Shown here: piece by piece, positions 38,271 through 47,687 of the stretch
Position numbering within the stretch: position 1 is the stretch's first letter
Layout of the letters: each line of letters starts with the position of its first letter
Assembly: GCF_001468035.1 (NCBI RefSeq)
Contig: NZ_LNZA01000001.1
Location: 2,501,838 to 2,565,837 of the forward strand
Length of the DNA stretch: 64,000 bases
Direction: 5' to 3'
DNA from: Legionella tucsonensis
GTDB lineage: Bacteria > Pseudomonadota > Gammaproteobacteria > Legionellales > Legionellaceae
Translations under genes and position numbers: made by a program
Notes under the pieces: model-generated
What the model was told of the DNA's origin: nothing
The model's input: only the letters and a program-made list of their open reading frames with translations
Database searches by the model: none

Positions 38271-38603
38271 ATGATGGAAAAAAACTCAATTCAAAGAAAG
38301 ATAATGTTAATAGAACTTTTTGTTTTTTTAGGTAATAGCTATTCTTGCAGCTATTTATCGATTTACAGGAACAAATCCCACTCTAACCCTTTAGCAAAAA
38401 TCATTCTCTATCTTTCCTTAGCCGTGTTTTTTATTCTAATAATTGTATATTCTCTTAATTTCGCGCCGATTCCCCTGATGATAAGAAAAATCTTCCTTTA
38501 TAAGCCAAAGACAAATGATCCACGCACTTTTCAAATAGATGATTTTTTATTTCTTAGTGGAAATTGTAACTCCAATCGCATTATCCAAAATCACAAGTAT
38601 TGA
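38271..38603 (+). CDS. Doubtful small membrane ORF, possibly a gene remnant
   Basis: 110 codons with one hydrophobic stretch (IILYLSLAVFFILIIVYSL). A different frame in the same place reads VIAILAAIYRFTGTNPTLTL, also membrane-like, so the ORF may be a remnant with a frameshift. No ribosome site of note and no family recognised. Kept only because nothing else explains the 547 bp between the antiporter and mltA. Confidence 0.25.
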   Translation: MMEKNSIQRKIMLIELFVFLGNSYSCSYLSIYRNKSHSNPLAKIILYLSLAVFFILIIVYSLNFAPIPLMIRKIFLYKPKTNDPRTFQIDDFLFLSGNCNSNRIIQNHKY

Positions 38604-38654
38604 AAAAATGAACATATAAATTATTTCTACTAAAATAAATTGTTAATCAAGATA

Positions 38655-40001
38655 TTAAAGCGATTTTTTGGCCAATCGATTTAAAATATGCTTAGGAAGC
38701 AATAACCAATAATGGCCTTCATTTTTCATATGCTCACCTAGAAACGTTGCAAGTTTTCCTGAACCCCAATAAATATCACCTCGCATAAAACCACGAATCG
38801 CGCCGCCGGTATCTTGTGCAATCATAAGACGCTGAAATTGTTTCTCGGCTGCTTGATTTTTGTCAGGCCGTTTTGTATCTAACCAGAGCGGAGCACCAAG
38901 TGGAATCCATTTTTTGTCTACAGCTAAAGAATAGCCTGGTGTAAGTGCCATGCCTTGAGCTCCGAGAGCCATAGGCTCTCCTAAATCCTCAAAAAAAACA
39001 AAAGACTTATTTCTCTGGATAATCGTTTTTGCTTTTTCAGGATGACTCTCTAAATAGCGTATAATCGCTGCTTTAGATGCATTATGTCGCGTCATGATCC
39101 CTTTATTAATCATTACCTTGGCAATTGACGTGTAAGGAGCTCCATTCTCACCTGCATAGCCTAGATATATGTTTTCACCATTAGGAAGTTGAATAACACC
39201 CGAACCTTCTATCTCTAAAAAAAGCCGCTCAACAGGACTATGGATCCAAGCAATCACCGGTGCTTTTTTCTTAAGGGCTCCATTGTCGATTTGCTCACGA
39301 GTATAGGAAGTTGAATATTTTCCCTTTGGTAATCCATAAATTGGCGTATTGTATTTGGGGCTTTTTGTTAAATTGCCTTTTATTTTTGGCATGTAGTAGC
39401 CTGTAAATAATCCATGAACCGGTTTTTTTTGTGCAAACTCAATAGGACGAAACCATTTTTCAAAAAAAGCTTTTGCTGAATCTTCAGAGATCGACTCTAG
39501 AGCTAAAGCCGCCTTGCACGCGGGATGCCAATCTCGAGCTTTTAATTTGATGTGTTGCGTACTGATCGCATGGGATGGCGACTGTTTCAAAAACGTCTCA
39601 CACGACTTCTGAAATGCTGATAAAGATTTTTTAACATCTGCAGTATCCCAACCTGGCAATTCCTCAAAAGATACTTTTGTTAAAGCAATATTTTTGCTTT
39701 TCATAATAACCTTTCTCGGGGTGTGCTTAGGCCGAGGGCTTTTTCTTGAAGCCACAATTTTATGAGCACTCTTAGGTGCCATATTTGCTATTTTTTCAGC
39801 GCTCTTATATGAGGTATTATTTCTTGACGTAACATTTCTTACACTTTCGGTTTTAATAACTTCTTTTGTGTTGTTAATAATTTCTTTTTTAGAATGTAGT
39901 GGTTTCTCATGAACCTGTACTTTCTTATTGAGCGACAGTCCAATCATACCGAATGTAAGACAACTAATACCAATTATTGTGCAAATTAATTTCCTACTCA
40001 T
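38655..40001 (-). CDS. mltA: Membrane-bound lytic murein transglycosylase A
   Basis: Cleaves glycan strands of peptidoglycan with formation of 1,6-anhydro ends. 448 residues, longer than E. coli MltA (365) because of a Lys/Ser-rich linker of about 80 residues after the N-terminal membrane segment (about 5-24). The MltA domain starts near residue 170 (HGLFTGYYMPKIKG) and includes IEGSGVIQLPNGE; the 3D domain follows with AQDTGGAIRG, where Asp397 corresponds to the catalytic aspartate. The N-terminus is not a clean lipobox (GISC), so it may be anchored by the membrane segment instead of lipid. Confidence 0.93.
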   Translation of the reverse strand: MSRKLICTIIGISCLTFGMIGLSLNKKVQVHEKPLHSKKEIINNTKEVIKTESVRNVTSRNNTSYKSAEKIANMAPKSAHKIVASRKSPRPKHTPRKVIMKSKNIALTKVSFEELPGWDTADVKKSLSAFQKSCETFLKQSPSHAISTQHIKLKARDWHPACKAALALESISEDSAKAFFEKWFRPIEFAQKKPVHGLFTGYYMPKIKGNLTKSPKYNTPIYGLPKGKYSTSYTREQIDNGALKKKAPVIAWIHSPVERLFLEIEGSGVIQLPNGENIYLGYAGENGAPYTSIAKVMINKGIMTRHNASKAAIIRYLESHPEKAKTIIQRNKSFVFFEDLGEPMALGAQGMALTPGYSLAVDKKWIPLGAPLWLDTKRPDKNQAAEKQFQRLMIAQDTGGAIRGFMRGDIYWGSGKLATFLGEHMKNEGHYWLLLPKHILNRLAKKSL

Positions 40002-40155
40002 AGTTGCGCAAGGTTTACATAAGATGAAATTGAAATCAACACATTTTATCGTTTTTCATCCAAAATAAAATCAATTTAACTAAAAATAATTCAATAATTA
40101 TTAAAAAAGAACAAATATTCTCTTCTGCAAAGTGATGTGGGCAGTCGATTGGAAG

Positions 40156-40187
40156 GCACAAATAATTACATTATGAATTATTTGTGC
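40156..40187. repeat. Perfect 12-bp inverted repeat between mltA and the flavoprotein gene
   Basis: GCACAAATAATT and AATTATTTGTGC around an 8-nt loop, 14 bp after the stop of the oxidoreductase gene. No T-run on either strand; it may stabilise the mRNA end or be a weak terminator. Confidence 0.55.
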
Positions 40188-40200
40188 TCAATCCAGACCC

Positions 40201-41610
40201 TTAAGAACCACCGCTTTCTGTCACTGCAGCAAACCACAGATTAATACTTTCAACTAATGTAGGATGAGCAAACATAACATCGCGTAATCTCTGATAAGGC
40301 ATATCCAATTCCATAGCCAACTGGATTACACCAAGGATTTCACCAGCTTCGGCACAAAAAATGGAAACACCCAAAATACGATCTGTTTTTGCATCAATAA
40401 CAGCTTTCAGAACACCTGTTGTTTCACCTTGTGTTTTTGCTCTAGGAACAACTGCAGCAGGAATTTTTGCTATTTTTAGAGAATAACCTTGAGCAAGAGC
40501 TTGCGATTCTGTCATTCCAATACGAGCAAGTTCTGGGTCGAGAAATACTGTATAAGGAATAAGCCGCCTGTATACTGAATGTTTTTTCTGTGGATTTTGT
40601 AGATTATGTTTGATTAAACGATAATCATCTAAGGATAAATGCGTAAACTGTGCCCCACCCTTTACATCTCCCAGAGCCCAAATACCCTGAGTTGTGGTTT
40701 CCAGATATTCATTTACTTTGATAAAACCCCGCTCATCAAGCTCGACTCCTGTTTTCTCTAAATTTAACCCGGCTGTATTTGCAAGACGCCCCACAGCAAT
40801 AAGAATATCGCTTCCACGAATAAGCTCAGATTTTCCATTTTGATCTGCGTTGATAATTACTTCGCCTTTTGCTGCTTGAATACTATTGATTTTAGTATTA
40901 AGAGCAAAATGAATTCCTTCTTTAGTTAGTGTATCAAGAACCTGATCAGCAATATCTCTATCTTCACGGCCAATAAACTTACTATCAGCTTCTATCACCG
41001 TGACGTCCGCACCCAAGCGCCGAAATAACTGAGCAAACTCCAGACCAATATACCCCCCCCCAACTACAAGCAAATGCTTAGGAACTCCATCAACATCCAT
41101 TAAACTGTCATTAGTATAATATTTTACTTTGTCGAGACCCGGAATGGGGGGTATAAAAGGTAAAGCTCCTGTATTAATAAAAATTTTATCTGCAGTAATT
41201 TCTAATACTTTTTGACCATCTCGTGGTGCAGATAAATTCACTTCAATCGTCTTAGGTCCTACAAAATGTCCACGACCCAACATAAGATCCATTCCTGAAT
41301 CTAAAAATTGTTTTAAATTCGCCTCACGCATCGCATGGACTATCGCATCTTTACGAGCACGAACCGCTTTAAAATCTATGGGAGCAAGCGTAGCTTCTAA
41401 ACCATACGCTGTTGCTGAACGACAATAGTGAGCTATCTTAGCTGATTGTACGAGCGTTTTTGTTGGTATGCATGCCACATTAATGCAAGTACCGCCAATC
41501 TGATTGTCTTCAACCATAACAACTCGCTGACCCCTTTTTGCTAAATCAACGGCTAGAGTTTTACCACCTTTACCGCCACCTAAAACGATCACATCATATT
41601 TTAATGTCAT
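40201..41610 (-). CDS. FAD pyridine nucleotide-disulfide oxidoreductase (RclA / lipoamide-dehydrogenase-like)
   Basis: 469 residues with the class I flavoprotein layout: FAD-binding VIVLGGGKGGKTLA at the N-terminus, redox-active Cys42/Cys47 in GGTCINVACIPTKTL, NAD(P)-binding GGGYIGLEFAQLFRRLG, second FAD motif WALGDVKGG, and the C-terminal dimer domain with AHPTLVES (His and Glu of the proton relay). CINVACIPTKTLV is closer to RclA (reactive chlorine resistance) and mercuric-reductase relatives than to true E3. No alpha-keto-acid dehydrogenase genes are near, so E3 duty is unlikely. AGGG lies 9 nt before the ATG. Confidence 0.85.
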   Translation of the reverse strand: MTLKYDVIVLGGGKGGKTLAVDLAKRGQRVVMVEDNQIGGTCINVACIPTKTLVQSAKIAHYCRSATAYGLEATLAPIDFKAVRARKDAIVHAMREANLKQFLDSGMDLMLGRGHFVGPKTIEVNLSAPRDGQKVLEITADKIFINTGALPFIPPIPGLDKVKYYTNDSLMDVDGVPKHLLVVGGGYIGLEFAQLFRRLGADVTVIEADSKFIGREDRDIADQVLDTLTKEGIHFALNTKINSIQAAKGEVIINADQNGKSELIRGSDILIAVGRLANTAGLNLEKTGVELDERGFIKVNEYLETTTQGIWALGDVKGGAQFTHLSLDDYRLIKHNLQNPQKKHSVYRRLIPYTVFLDPELARIGMTESQALAQGYSLKIAKIPAAVVPRAKTQGETTGVLKAVIDAKTDRILGVSIFCAEAGEILGVIQLAMELDMPYQRLRDVMFAHPTLVESINLWFAAVTESGGS

Positions 41611-41833
41611 GACTTTTCCCTATTATTTCAATTAAACACACATATTAATAAACTATAGAAGCAAAATATCTTATTTTAAAACATTCCTTCGAAATTTAGG
41701 GTTTGTATACGAACTCTAATACTTGAATTGAATGGGCAGATTACTTAAAGCGACGCCTATCTGGAATTCAGGAAAAAACCTGAGAATGAAAACTAATAAC
41801 CGTCATGTAAATCGTGAGAAAATGCATCTATTG

Positions 41834-41863
41834 AATGCCATGATGAAAAACAATCATGGCATT
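41834..41863 (-). terminator. Hairpin after the outer-membrane protein gene
   Basis: A perfect 11-bp stem AATGCCATGAT/ATCATGGCATT with an 8-nt loop, 25 bp after the stop of the minus-strand beta-barrel gene. T-rich sequence follows on the plus strand (TTATTT) but not on the minus strand, so termination strength is uncertain. Confidence 0.5.
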
Positions 41864-41887
41864 TTATTTGAATTCATAAAAAAGTTG

Positions 41888-42667
41888 TTAGTCTGCCTTT
41901 GAAAGAGCAAAATTTGCTGTAATGTTTATCGTACTTATACCAAAAGTATCATTGACCGCATTTGTAGATGTATTATTTTTATTAAAACTAAGCGTAGAAA
42001 CGTAACGAAAATCCAGGCCCAGGGTAGTAAAATCATCAAGATAATAGTAAAACCCTACAATCCCTTGGGCGGCGAATCCAGTATTTGACGTACTGAAACT
42101 TTCGTTGATGATCGGTGCACAAGTACCCAAGGAAACACATTGGTCATTGGATAAAAAAGAAGCCTGATGTCGAATCATCGCCCCACCAAAACCGGCTCCT
42201 AGATAAGGAACAAAATTCGAACTGTCACCGGAATCATTAGTGAATTGGAAATCATAATACGCATTGACCAGTCCATAAAGCCCTATAACGTTACCATTAA
42301 ACCCCAGGCCTGTAGCCACATAAGCATCTGGACATACTCCTTCAGGGCCTAATACCTTAGGACTTATGAGCGTACAAGAACCCGTTTTAAGCGAGCCGTA
42401 ATTATTTATATTAAAAAGTAATTCCCCTTCTACTCGAAAATTTTTTATTTTATATCCAAGAGCAGCTCCCACGCCGCCACCAACAGGGCCTAACTGGATT
42501 GTTCCTGAAGAGACGAGGTTGTTAATTGTAAAATTAATATCTGGGGTTGAAGCATGACTTATCTGCCCCAGTAAGTTCAAATAAAGTCCTTCAACAGGAT
42601 CTGCACTAAAAGCACTACCGCTTGCCATCAAAACCAATATAAATCCAACTTTAATTATCTGTCTCAT
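41888..42667 (-). CDS. Outer-membrane beta-barrel protein
   Basis: 259 residues from ATG 42667 (AGGAT upstream). Signal peptide to about residue 22 (VLMASGSAFS-ADP), then alternating strands, with GGGVGAALGYKIKNFRVEGELLF, FVPYLGAGFGGAMI and a closing strand ending STINITANFALSKAD; that is the opacity-porin/OmpA-like eight-strand barrel pattern frequent in Legionella. Two Cys-containing loops (about 105-120 and 180-195). No peptidoglycan-binding domain. Role (adhesin, porin or structural) cannot be told. Confidence 0.75.
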   Translation of the reverse strand: MRQIIKVGFILVLMASGSAFSADPVEGLYLNLLGQISHASTPDINFTINNLVSSGTIQLGPVGGGVGAALGYKIKNFRVEGELLFNINNYGSLKTGSCTLISPKVLGPEGVCPDAYVATGLGFNGNVIGLYGLVNAYYDFQFTNDSGDSSNFVPYLGAGFGGAMIRHQASFLSNDQCVSLGTCAPIINESFSTSNTGFAAQGIVGFYYYLDDFTTLGLDFRYVSTLSFNKNNTSTNAVNDTFGISTINITANFALSKAD

Positions 42668-42778
42668 TCTATATCCTATATTAATTCCAAAGGACAACCT
42701 TACCCCTTAAGAAATTCTTGATTTAAAAATCAAATTGATAAAATCTCCAGAATCTCCAATATAAATTGTGATCCCTAT

Positions 42779-43093
42779 TTATTTAACGATAGTGTCATGA
42801 ACCTCGAAAATTCTTCTTTGAGCAGAAAATTTATCTTTAAAGAGATTAAGTCCCTCCTCACGCATTTTAGGTGCAAATTCGGCGAAATATACGTTTAAAG
42901 ACTCCCTATTTTCCAAATAATATTGCACTGTTAGTTTCTCCTGATCCTCTGTTCTCTCATTTTCAGGTTTTAAAATACGTGCTTGCATAAATCCTGGAAG
43001 CTGGAGCATTTCACTGACATGCTTTTTTAACCATAATTGAAATTGAGGATAAATAGCCTCATCAATGGCTAAATTTACTTCATATATAACCAT
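42779..43093 (-). CDS. DUF4286 family protein
   Basis: 104 residues, AGGAAAG about 4 nt before the ATG. MVIYEVNLAIDEAIYPQFQ at the start and LPGFMQARIL in the middle mark the DUF4286 (dimeric alpha-beta barrel-like) family; function unknown. No signal peptide. Upstream of the barrel protein by about 110 bp. Confidence 0.8.
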   Translation of the reverse strand: MVIYEVNLAIDEAIYPQFQLWLKKHVSEMLQLPGFMQARILKPENERTEDQEKLTVQYYLENRESLNVYFAEFAPKMREEGLNLFKDKFSAQRRIFEVHDTIVK

Positions 43094-43639
43094 ATTCTTT
43101 CCTAAATTAAAATCAACGTTAAAACAACATAAATCATCGCATTAGGTAATTACGAAGATTACAATTAAATTGGGTGTTAATCCAGTAGAGAAAACAAGAT
43201 AGGAAATAAATTTTTGACACAAAAAAACAAAGAATTTAATGCAATTTTATTTCAATGAATCAAACTTGAGTATTGATGAACTGCTATGGATCTTGAGCAT
43301 TAGTGCTATATATTGTTAACTCTCTTAGGATATATTAACAATATAGCGCAAATATCACCCTTACTAGATAATAAATTCCCATTAAGAGATAACAAATCAG
43401 AAGCCTATGAAAACCAATGGTGTAAATAAAGTTCTACAACATGCATCAGCTCTGGAGAATCGTTAAGCATAATTTTCTTTTAACAGAATAAAAACACATC
43501 ATAAAAATAAATATTCATTGAGTCAAAAAATTACTTAACCCACTGAAAGACAATCAAAAAATCAATCAGATCAAAATAAATGCACATTTTTCAAAAGGTA
43601 CTATACTTTTAAAACTTGGACGAACAGGAATTGAGTGAT
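43094..43639. other. Long AT-rich intergenic region
   Basis: About 545 bp without a coding frame between the divergent DUF4286 and 381-residue orphan genes. Its one structure is an inverted repeat, GCTATATATTGTTAA (43305-43319) against TTAACAATATAGC (43335-43347), differing by a 2-bp insertion. No clear promoter was found. Confidence 0.5.
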
Positions 43640-44785
43640 ATGGATGCCATTCAATTAGCTCTGGATGTACATTTAAAAAAGACTATTTACAATCCACAAC
43701 GATTTTTCTTCAAACAACAAGAATTATCCGAAGCAACATGCCCCTTGCTCATATCGTATCTCGCTTGGCTTAGAAAAATTAAGGCAACCCCAAATAAATT
43801 CGATGTGATGCATCAAAATGAACAAAAAAATCGTGAGTTCAAATTCTTATGCAAACGCAACTTGTTATTCTTTCTGACCGTTACAGGACAATTTAATGTC
43901 ATTGAAAAATTATTTAAAACCTCATCTTTAACAACAAAATTACGTCATTTAATCACTTTAATTAAAAAAGAGCGTTATAAGATAAGACAAAAAAAGAGCA
44001 TACCTTTAAAAATATCATTTCCACCCAAAGCAAAGATTCACAATCTGGAGCAGAAACATAGTGTCCGTTGCTTGCTGAAAATGAGCCTATTCAACTATGA
44101 TATAAAGAAAACTCAGCAACTATCATTTGCACACACGGTTAGAAGAATAAAATTTTGTTATTTGGTATACATCAGCAAGATTGAGCTTTTAGGAAAAATT
44201 TTAAAGGCAGTTAATACCAATCCAAATCTGCAATCTCATATAAAAAAAACCTTGCTGCATCAAATAATAATGGTTTATCGACGTACAGCAAAAAATAAAG
44301 CATTATTCACAGCACCCATCAATCAAAATGCGCAAACACCTAGAACTTTTGAACTCATACTGCAAGCCTGGAAACAATTACACGATGATGTTTTGGAAAT
44401 AAATTCGATTTTTAATCAATGCAGATACTTAAACTCAGAATTAGAAAAAAACCATAAGGATGAGATTACTGCCTCTATGAAATTTGTAGACGAACTGGAA
44501 AATTTAATGCAAGGAAACTATGCTTTACGCGATGAAATCGACTTAAAAAAAACACTTAATACATCAGCGGAATCCGGGGTGTACACGCCAATAGATGAGG
44601 ACTCGAACATCGCATCGACAAAGCAATACACCCCCTCAGCAGGGTTTGAAAAGAGATCTAATATAAAAAAAAGTCCCTTTATGAGTCATGATCTTACTTT
44701 CTTTTCACCGCCACAAATAGCTCTTAGAGCACATTTTAATTTCAGTGATCAAAAAACTGAAAATAACTTTAGGGCAGGATGTTAG
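43640..44785 (+). CDS. Unrecognised 381-residue protein, candidate secreted effector
   Basis: The frame opens with TTG at 43616; the ATG at 43640 (MDAIQLALD) is preferred. The first 300 residues are helical and basic (many Lys and Arg, KKERYKIRQKKSIPLK), with no signal peptide or membrane segment. The last 80 are polar and unstructured, with three similar short stretches (GVYTPIDED, KQYTPSAGF, FFSPPQ), the design of many Dot/Icm substrates. No family recognised. Flanked by long AT-rich intergenic DNA, unlike its housekeeping neighbours, which suggests separate acquisition. Confidence 0.6.
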   Translation: MDAIQLALDVHLKKTIYNPQRFFFKQQELSEATCPLLISYLAWLRKIKATPNKFDVMHQNEQKNREFKFLCKRNLLFFLTVTGQFNVIEKLFKTSSLTTKLRHLITLIKKERYKIRQKKSIPLKISFPPKAKIHNLEQKHSVRCLLKMSLFNYDIKKTQQLSFAHTVRRIKFCYLVYISKIELLGKILKAVNTNPNLQSHIKKTLLHQIIMVYRRTAKNKALFTAPINQNAQTPRTFELILQAWKQLHDDVLEINSIFNQCRYLNSELEKNHKDEITASMKFVDELENLMQGNYALRDEIDLKKTLNTSAESGVYTPIDEDSNIASTKQYTPSAGFEKRSNIKKSPFMSHDLTFFSPPQIALRAHFNFSDQKTENNFRAGC

Positions 44786-44812
44786 ATGTTAAAAGCAATT
44801 ATTGACTCTTGT

Positions 44813-44837
44813 TTTGTTGCAGCAAATCTGCAACAAA
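44813..44837. repeat. Hairpin between convergent orphan gene and serS
   Basis: TTTGTTGCAG and CTGCAACAAA form a 10-bp stem with a 5-nt loop. It sits between two genes that end toward each other; without T-runs it is only a possible terminator. Confidence 0.5.
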
Positions 44838-44885
44838 GATATTCATTAACGATATAGAATATTTGATTACGATTGTTTTAACTTA

Positions 44886-46166
44886 TTATGCGCGCTGAAT
44901 GTATTCCATTCCCCCTAAATAGGGTCTTAGGGCCATTGGAATATGAATATTCCCTTCTTTATCCTGATAATTTTCCATCAACGCAACCAAGGTTCTCCCT
45001 ACAGCAAGGGCAGAGCCATTTAGGGTATGAACCAATTCAATCTCGCGTGTTTGCTCATGTCTGTAGCGTGCTTTCATACGCCGTGCCTGGAACGATTCCA
45101 TATTAGAACAAGATGAGATTTCTCGATAAGTATTTTGACTTGGTAACCAAACTTCCAAATCATAAGTCTTTGCTGAACTAGGACCCATGTCACCTGTACA
45201 CAGGGTTACCACTCGATAAGACAATTCTAAACGTTGTAAAATGGTTTCTGCATGGTTAACCAATTGCTCCAAAGCAAGATAAGACTCTTCCGGCTTGGTA
45301 ATCCAAACAAGCTCCACTTTTTCAAACTGATGCTGCCTGATCATCCCCTTGGTATCTTTACCATAAGAACCTGCTTCACTACGAAAACAAGGTGAATGGC
45401 AGACATAACGAATAGGCAAAACATGTTCATTTAAAAGAGTATCACGGACTGTATTTGTGACAGGGATCTCAGCCGTAGGAATCAAATAATATCCATGCTC
45501 TCCGGTTAATTTAAACAAATCTTCTTCAAATTTTGGTAGTTGACCCGTACCTAATAAACTGTCTGCATTGACAATATAAGGCACATAAATTTCTTGGTAA
45601 CCATGCTGCTGGGTGTGAATGTCCAACATAAATTGAATCAGGGCACGATGTAATCTGGCCAATTGATTTTTCATAACCACAAAGCGACTGCCTGTAAGTT
45701 TCGCAGCCAAAGCAAAATCCATTTGACCTAAACCATCTCCCAACTCATCATGAGATTTAACCGGAAAATCAAAAGAGGGAACCTTACCCCAGCGCCTTAT
45801 TTCTTGATTATGCTGCTCATCTTCGCCAACAGGAACTGATTCATGAGGTATATTAGGCAATCTTAAGGCAATTGCTTCGATTTGCTGTAATAATCCATCC
45901 AGATCAGCTTTTTTTTCTTCTAACTCTTTAGCAAGACGGTTCATATCCTCACGCATTGGTTCTATGTCTTCACCACGAGCCTTTGCTTCACCAATGGCTT
46001 TAGAACGCAAATTACGTTCATTTTGCAATGCCTGAGTTGCAACTTGGAGTGCTTTGCGTTTTTCTTCTAAAGCAGTAAAAGATGAAACATCAAACTTAAA
46101 ACCCCGCTTTAACAGCTGCGTAGCAACAAATTCCGGATCATCCCGTAATAATTGAATGTCTAGCAT
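44886..46166 (-). CDS. serS: Seryl-tRNA synthetase
   Basis: Class II synthetase, 426 residues, normal length. N-terminal coiled-coil arm (about 25-105, [20 protein letters not shown]) that holds the long variable arm of tRNA-Ser; core with motif 2 [21 protein letters not shown], serine-binding TAEIPVTN and motif 3 [19 protein letters not shown]. Follows lpxA by 34 bp on the same strand; lpxB, which often follows lpxA, is absent. Confidence 0.97.
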   Translation of the reverse strand: MLDIQLLRDDPEFVATQLLKRGFKFDVSSFTALEEKRKALQVATQALQNERNLRSKAIGEAKARGEDIEPMREDMNRLAKELEEKKADLDGLLQQIEAIALRLPNIPHESVPVGEDEQHNQEIRRWGKVPSFDFPVKSHDELGDGLGQMDFALAAKLTGSRFVVMKNQLARLHRALIQFMLDIHTQQHGYQEIYVPYIVNADSLLGTGQLPKFEEDLFKLTGEHGYYLIPTAEIPVTNTVRDTLLNEHVLPIRYVCHSPCFRSEAGSYGKDTKGMIRQHQFEKVELVWITKPEESYLALEQLVNHAETILQRLELSYRVVTLCTGDMGPSSAKTYDLEVWLPSQNTYREISSCSNMESFQARRMKARYRHEQTREIELVHTLNGSALAVGRTLVALMENYQDKEGNIHIPMALRPYLGGMEYIQRA

Positions 46167-46200
46167 AGGATATCACTCTAATTAAAATTTTTTGTAATCA

Positions 46201-46971
46201 TTACCTAACAATTCCGCGCGTGGATTGATTTAATGCATCAATCATTAAGACCACCTCAGGGCATTCATTTTGCATCAACTCTAATTCAGCAACTGCCTGT
46301 TGTACTGTTAATCCTTTGCGGAAAATTATTTTATAAGCACGTCGTAAACCGTCGATTGCTTCAGATGAAAATCCTCGTCGGCGTAATCCCACAGTATTAA
46401 TACCACATGCAGAGGTTGTATCACCAGAAATCATAAGATAAGGAAGTACGTCTTTAGCTACATAAGAAGCTCTAGCAATAAAGGAGTAAGCACCCACATG
46501 ACAAAACTGATGTACTGCTGCATATCCGCCTATATTTGCATAATCATCAACAGTTACATGCCCTGATAATGCAGCATAGCTAACCAAAATAATTTGATTA
46601 CCAATCATGCAATCATGACCTACATGAGAATAAGCCATAAAAAAGTTCTTATTACCGATACGGGTAACACCACCCCCTTTAGCAGTTCCTCGACTAATCA
46701 TACAATATTCACGGATGATATTATCATCGCCAATTTCTAATCGGGTTGATTCGCCTTTGTAAGTAATATCTTGGGGCTCATCGCCTACGGAAGCAAATTG
46801 GAAAATTTTATTATTTTTCCCAATAGTTGTAGGCCCTTCAATTACTGCATAAGGACCAATCCACGTATTTTCACCAATTTCTACATCAGCACCAATTACA
46901 GCACCAGGACCTACTGATACCCCTTTTGCCAATTTTGCAGTGGGATGAATTATCGCTCGTTCACTTATCAC
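46201..46971 (-). CDS. lpxA: UDP-N-acetylglucosamine acyltransferase
   Basis: First step of lipid A synthesis: moves a hydroxyacyl chain from ACP to UDP-GlcNAc. 256 residues with left-handed beta-helix hexapeptide repeats (IHPTAKLAKGVSVGPGAVIG onward), the catalytic histidine in SHVGHDCMIGN and a C-terminal helical part (GLRRRGFSSEAIDGLRRAYK). Overlaps the end of fabZ by 4 bp. Confidence 0.96.
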   Translation of the reverse strand: MISERAIIHPTAKLAKGVSVGPGAVIGADVEIGENTWIGPYAVIEGPTTIGKNNKIFQFASVGDEPQDITYKGESTRLEIGDDNIIREYCMISRGTAKGGGVTRIGNKNFFMAYSHVGHDCMIGNQIILVSYAALSGHVTVDDYANIGGYAAVHQFCHVGAYSFIARASYVAKDVLPYLMISGDTTSACGINTVGLRRRGFSSEAIDGLRRAYKIIFRKGLTVQQAVAELELMQNECPEVVLMIDALNQSTRGIVR

Positions 46972-47420
46972 TTTTGAATTTCCTTTGCAGCACTTAATAA
47001 ATCCGCGGAACAGGCCAGTTTATCACCTACATAAGCTTCACCATGTACACGCCAAAATTCTCTTTTTCTTGCTAATATTTTTACTTCCAAGCGCAATTGA
47101 TCTCCTGGAGTAACCACATGTTTAAATTTTGCATTATCTATACCCGCAAAAAAATGCAAAATACCATCAATTTCTTCCGGTGATTGTGATAGTCCCGCTA
47201 AAAGTGCGCTGGCTTGTGCCAATGCCTCCAGCATTAATACTCCTGGCATAATTGGATTTTCCGGGAAATGTCCACTAAAAAAATTTTCATTAATGGTGAC
47301 ATTTTTTATAGCCGTCAAACAGTCAAATGGCTTGAAATCTAATACCCTGTCTATCAAAATCATGGGGTAACGGTGTGGCAATATACTAAAAATCTGTTTT
47401 ATATCTACAGGTTCACTCAT
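46968..47420 (-). CDS. fabZ: 3-hydroxyacyl-ACP dehydratase FabZ
   Basis: Dehydrates hydroxyacyl-ACP in fatty-acid elongation and so competes with lipid A for the same substrate. 150 residues; hot-dog fold with catalytic His in SGHFPENPIMPG and Glu in LMLEALAQ. Placed between lpxD and lpxA as in E. coli, but a 264-bp gap with a MITE-like element separates it from lpxD. Stop overlaps lpxA start. Confidence 0.96.
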   Translation of the reverse strand: MSEPVDIKQIFSILPHRYPMILIDRVLDFKPFDCLTAIKNVTINENFFSGHFPENPIMPGVLMLEALAQASALLAGLSQSPEEIDGILHFFAGIDNAKFKHVVTPGDQLRLEVKILARKREFWRVHGEAYVGDKLACSADLLSAAKEIQK

Positions 47421-47544
47421 TGCATTTCTCGCTTAAATAAGTATGCTTAGCATGGTCCAAAAGTGAGGCTCAAAGGAAAAAACATTATCCTGATTTAACT
47501 GGTTCAAATCAATTGTTAATGTTAAAAACTCATCCTTTCTTAGC

Positions 47545-47687
47545 AGGTTTATTTACATTTCGCTAGCTTGAGCCAAAATGGTCTGATTTTCGAGTACCTT
47601 AGCGCAGCATACACAAAGTATGTGAGCATCTTATCGTAGAAAATTAGGACAGTTTGGTCAAGATGGTAGAAATAGAGACAGACCCTA
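47545..47687. repeat. MITE-like palindromic element, full-length copy B, at the lpxD 3' end
   Basis: A 143-bp imperfect palindrome. The ends (AGGTTTATTTACATTTCGC at the left; AGGGTCTGTCTCTATTTC on the other strand at the right), the second layer (TGATTTTCGAGTAC against CTAATTTTCTACG) and the centre CAGCATACACAAAGTATG match copy A at 31111. Its right end TAGGG provides the TAG stop codon of lpxD. Inserted in the lpxD-fabZ interval of an essential operon. Confidence 0.75.

Noticed and set aside
44888-45106. 72-codon plus-strand ORF at the serS end
   Set aside because: Antisense to the conserved motif 3 region of serS.
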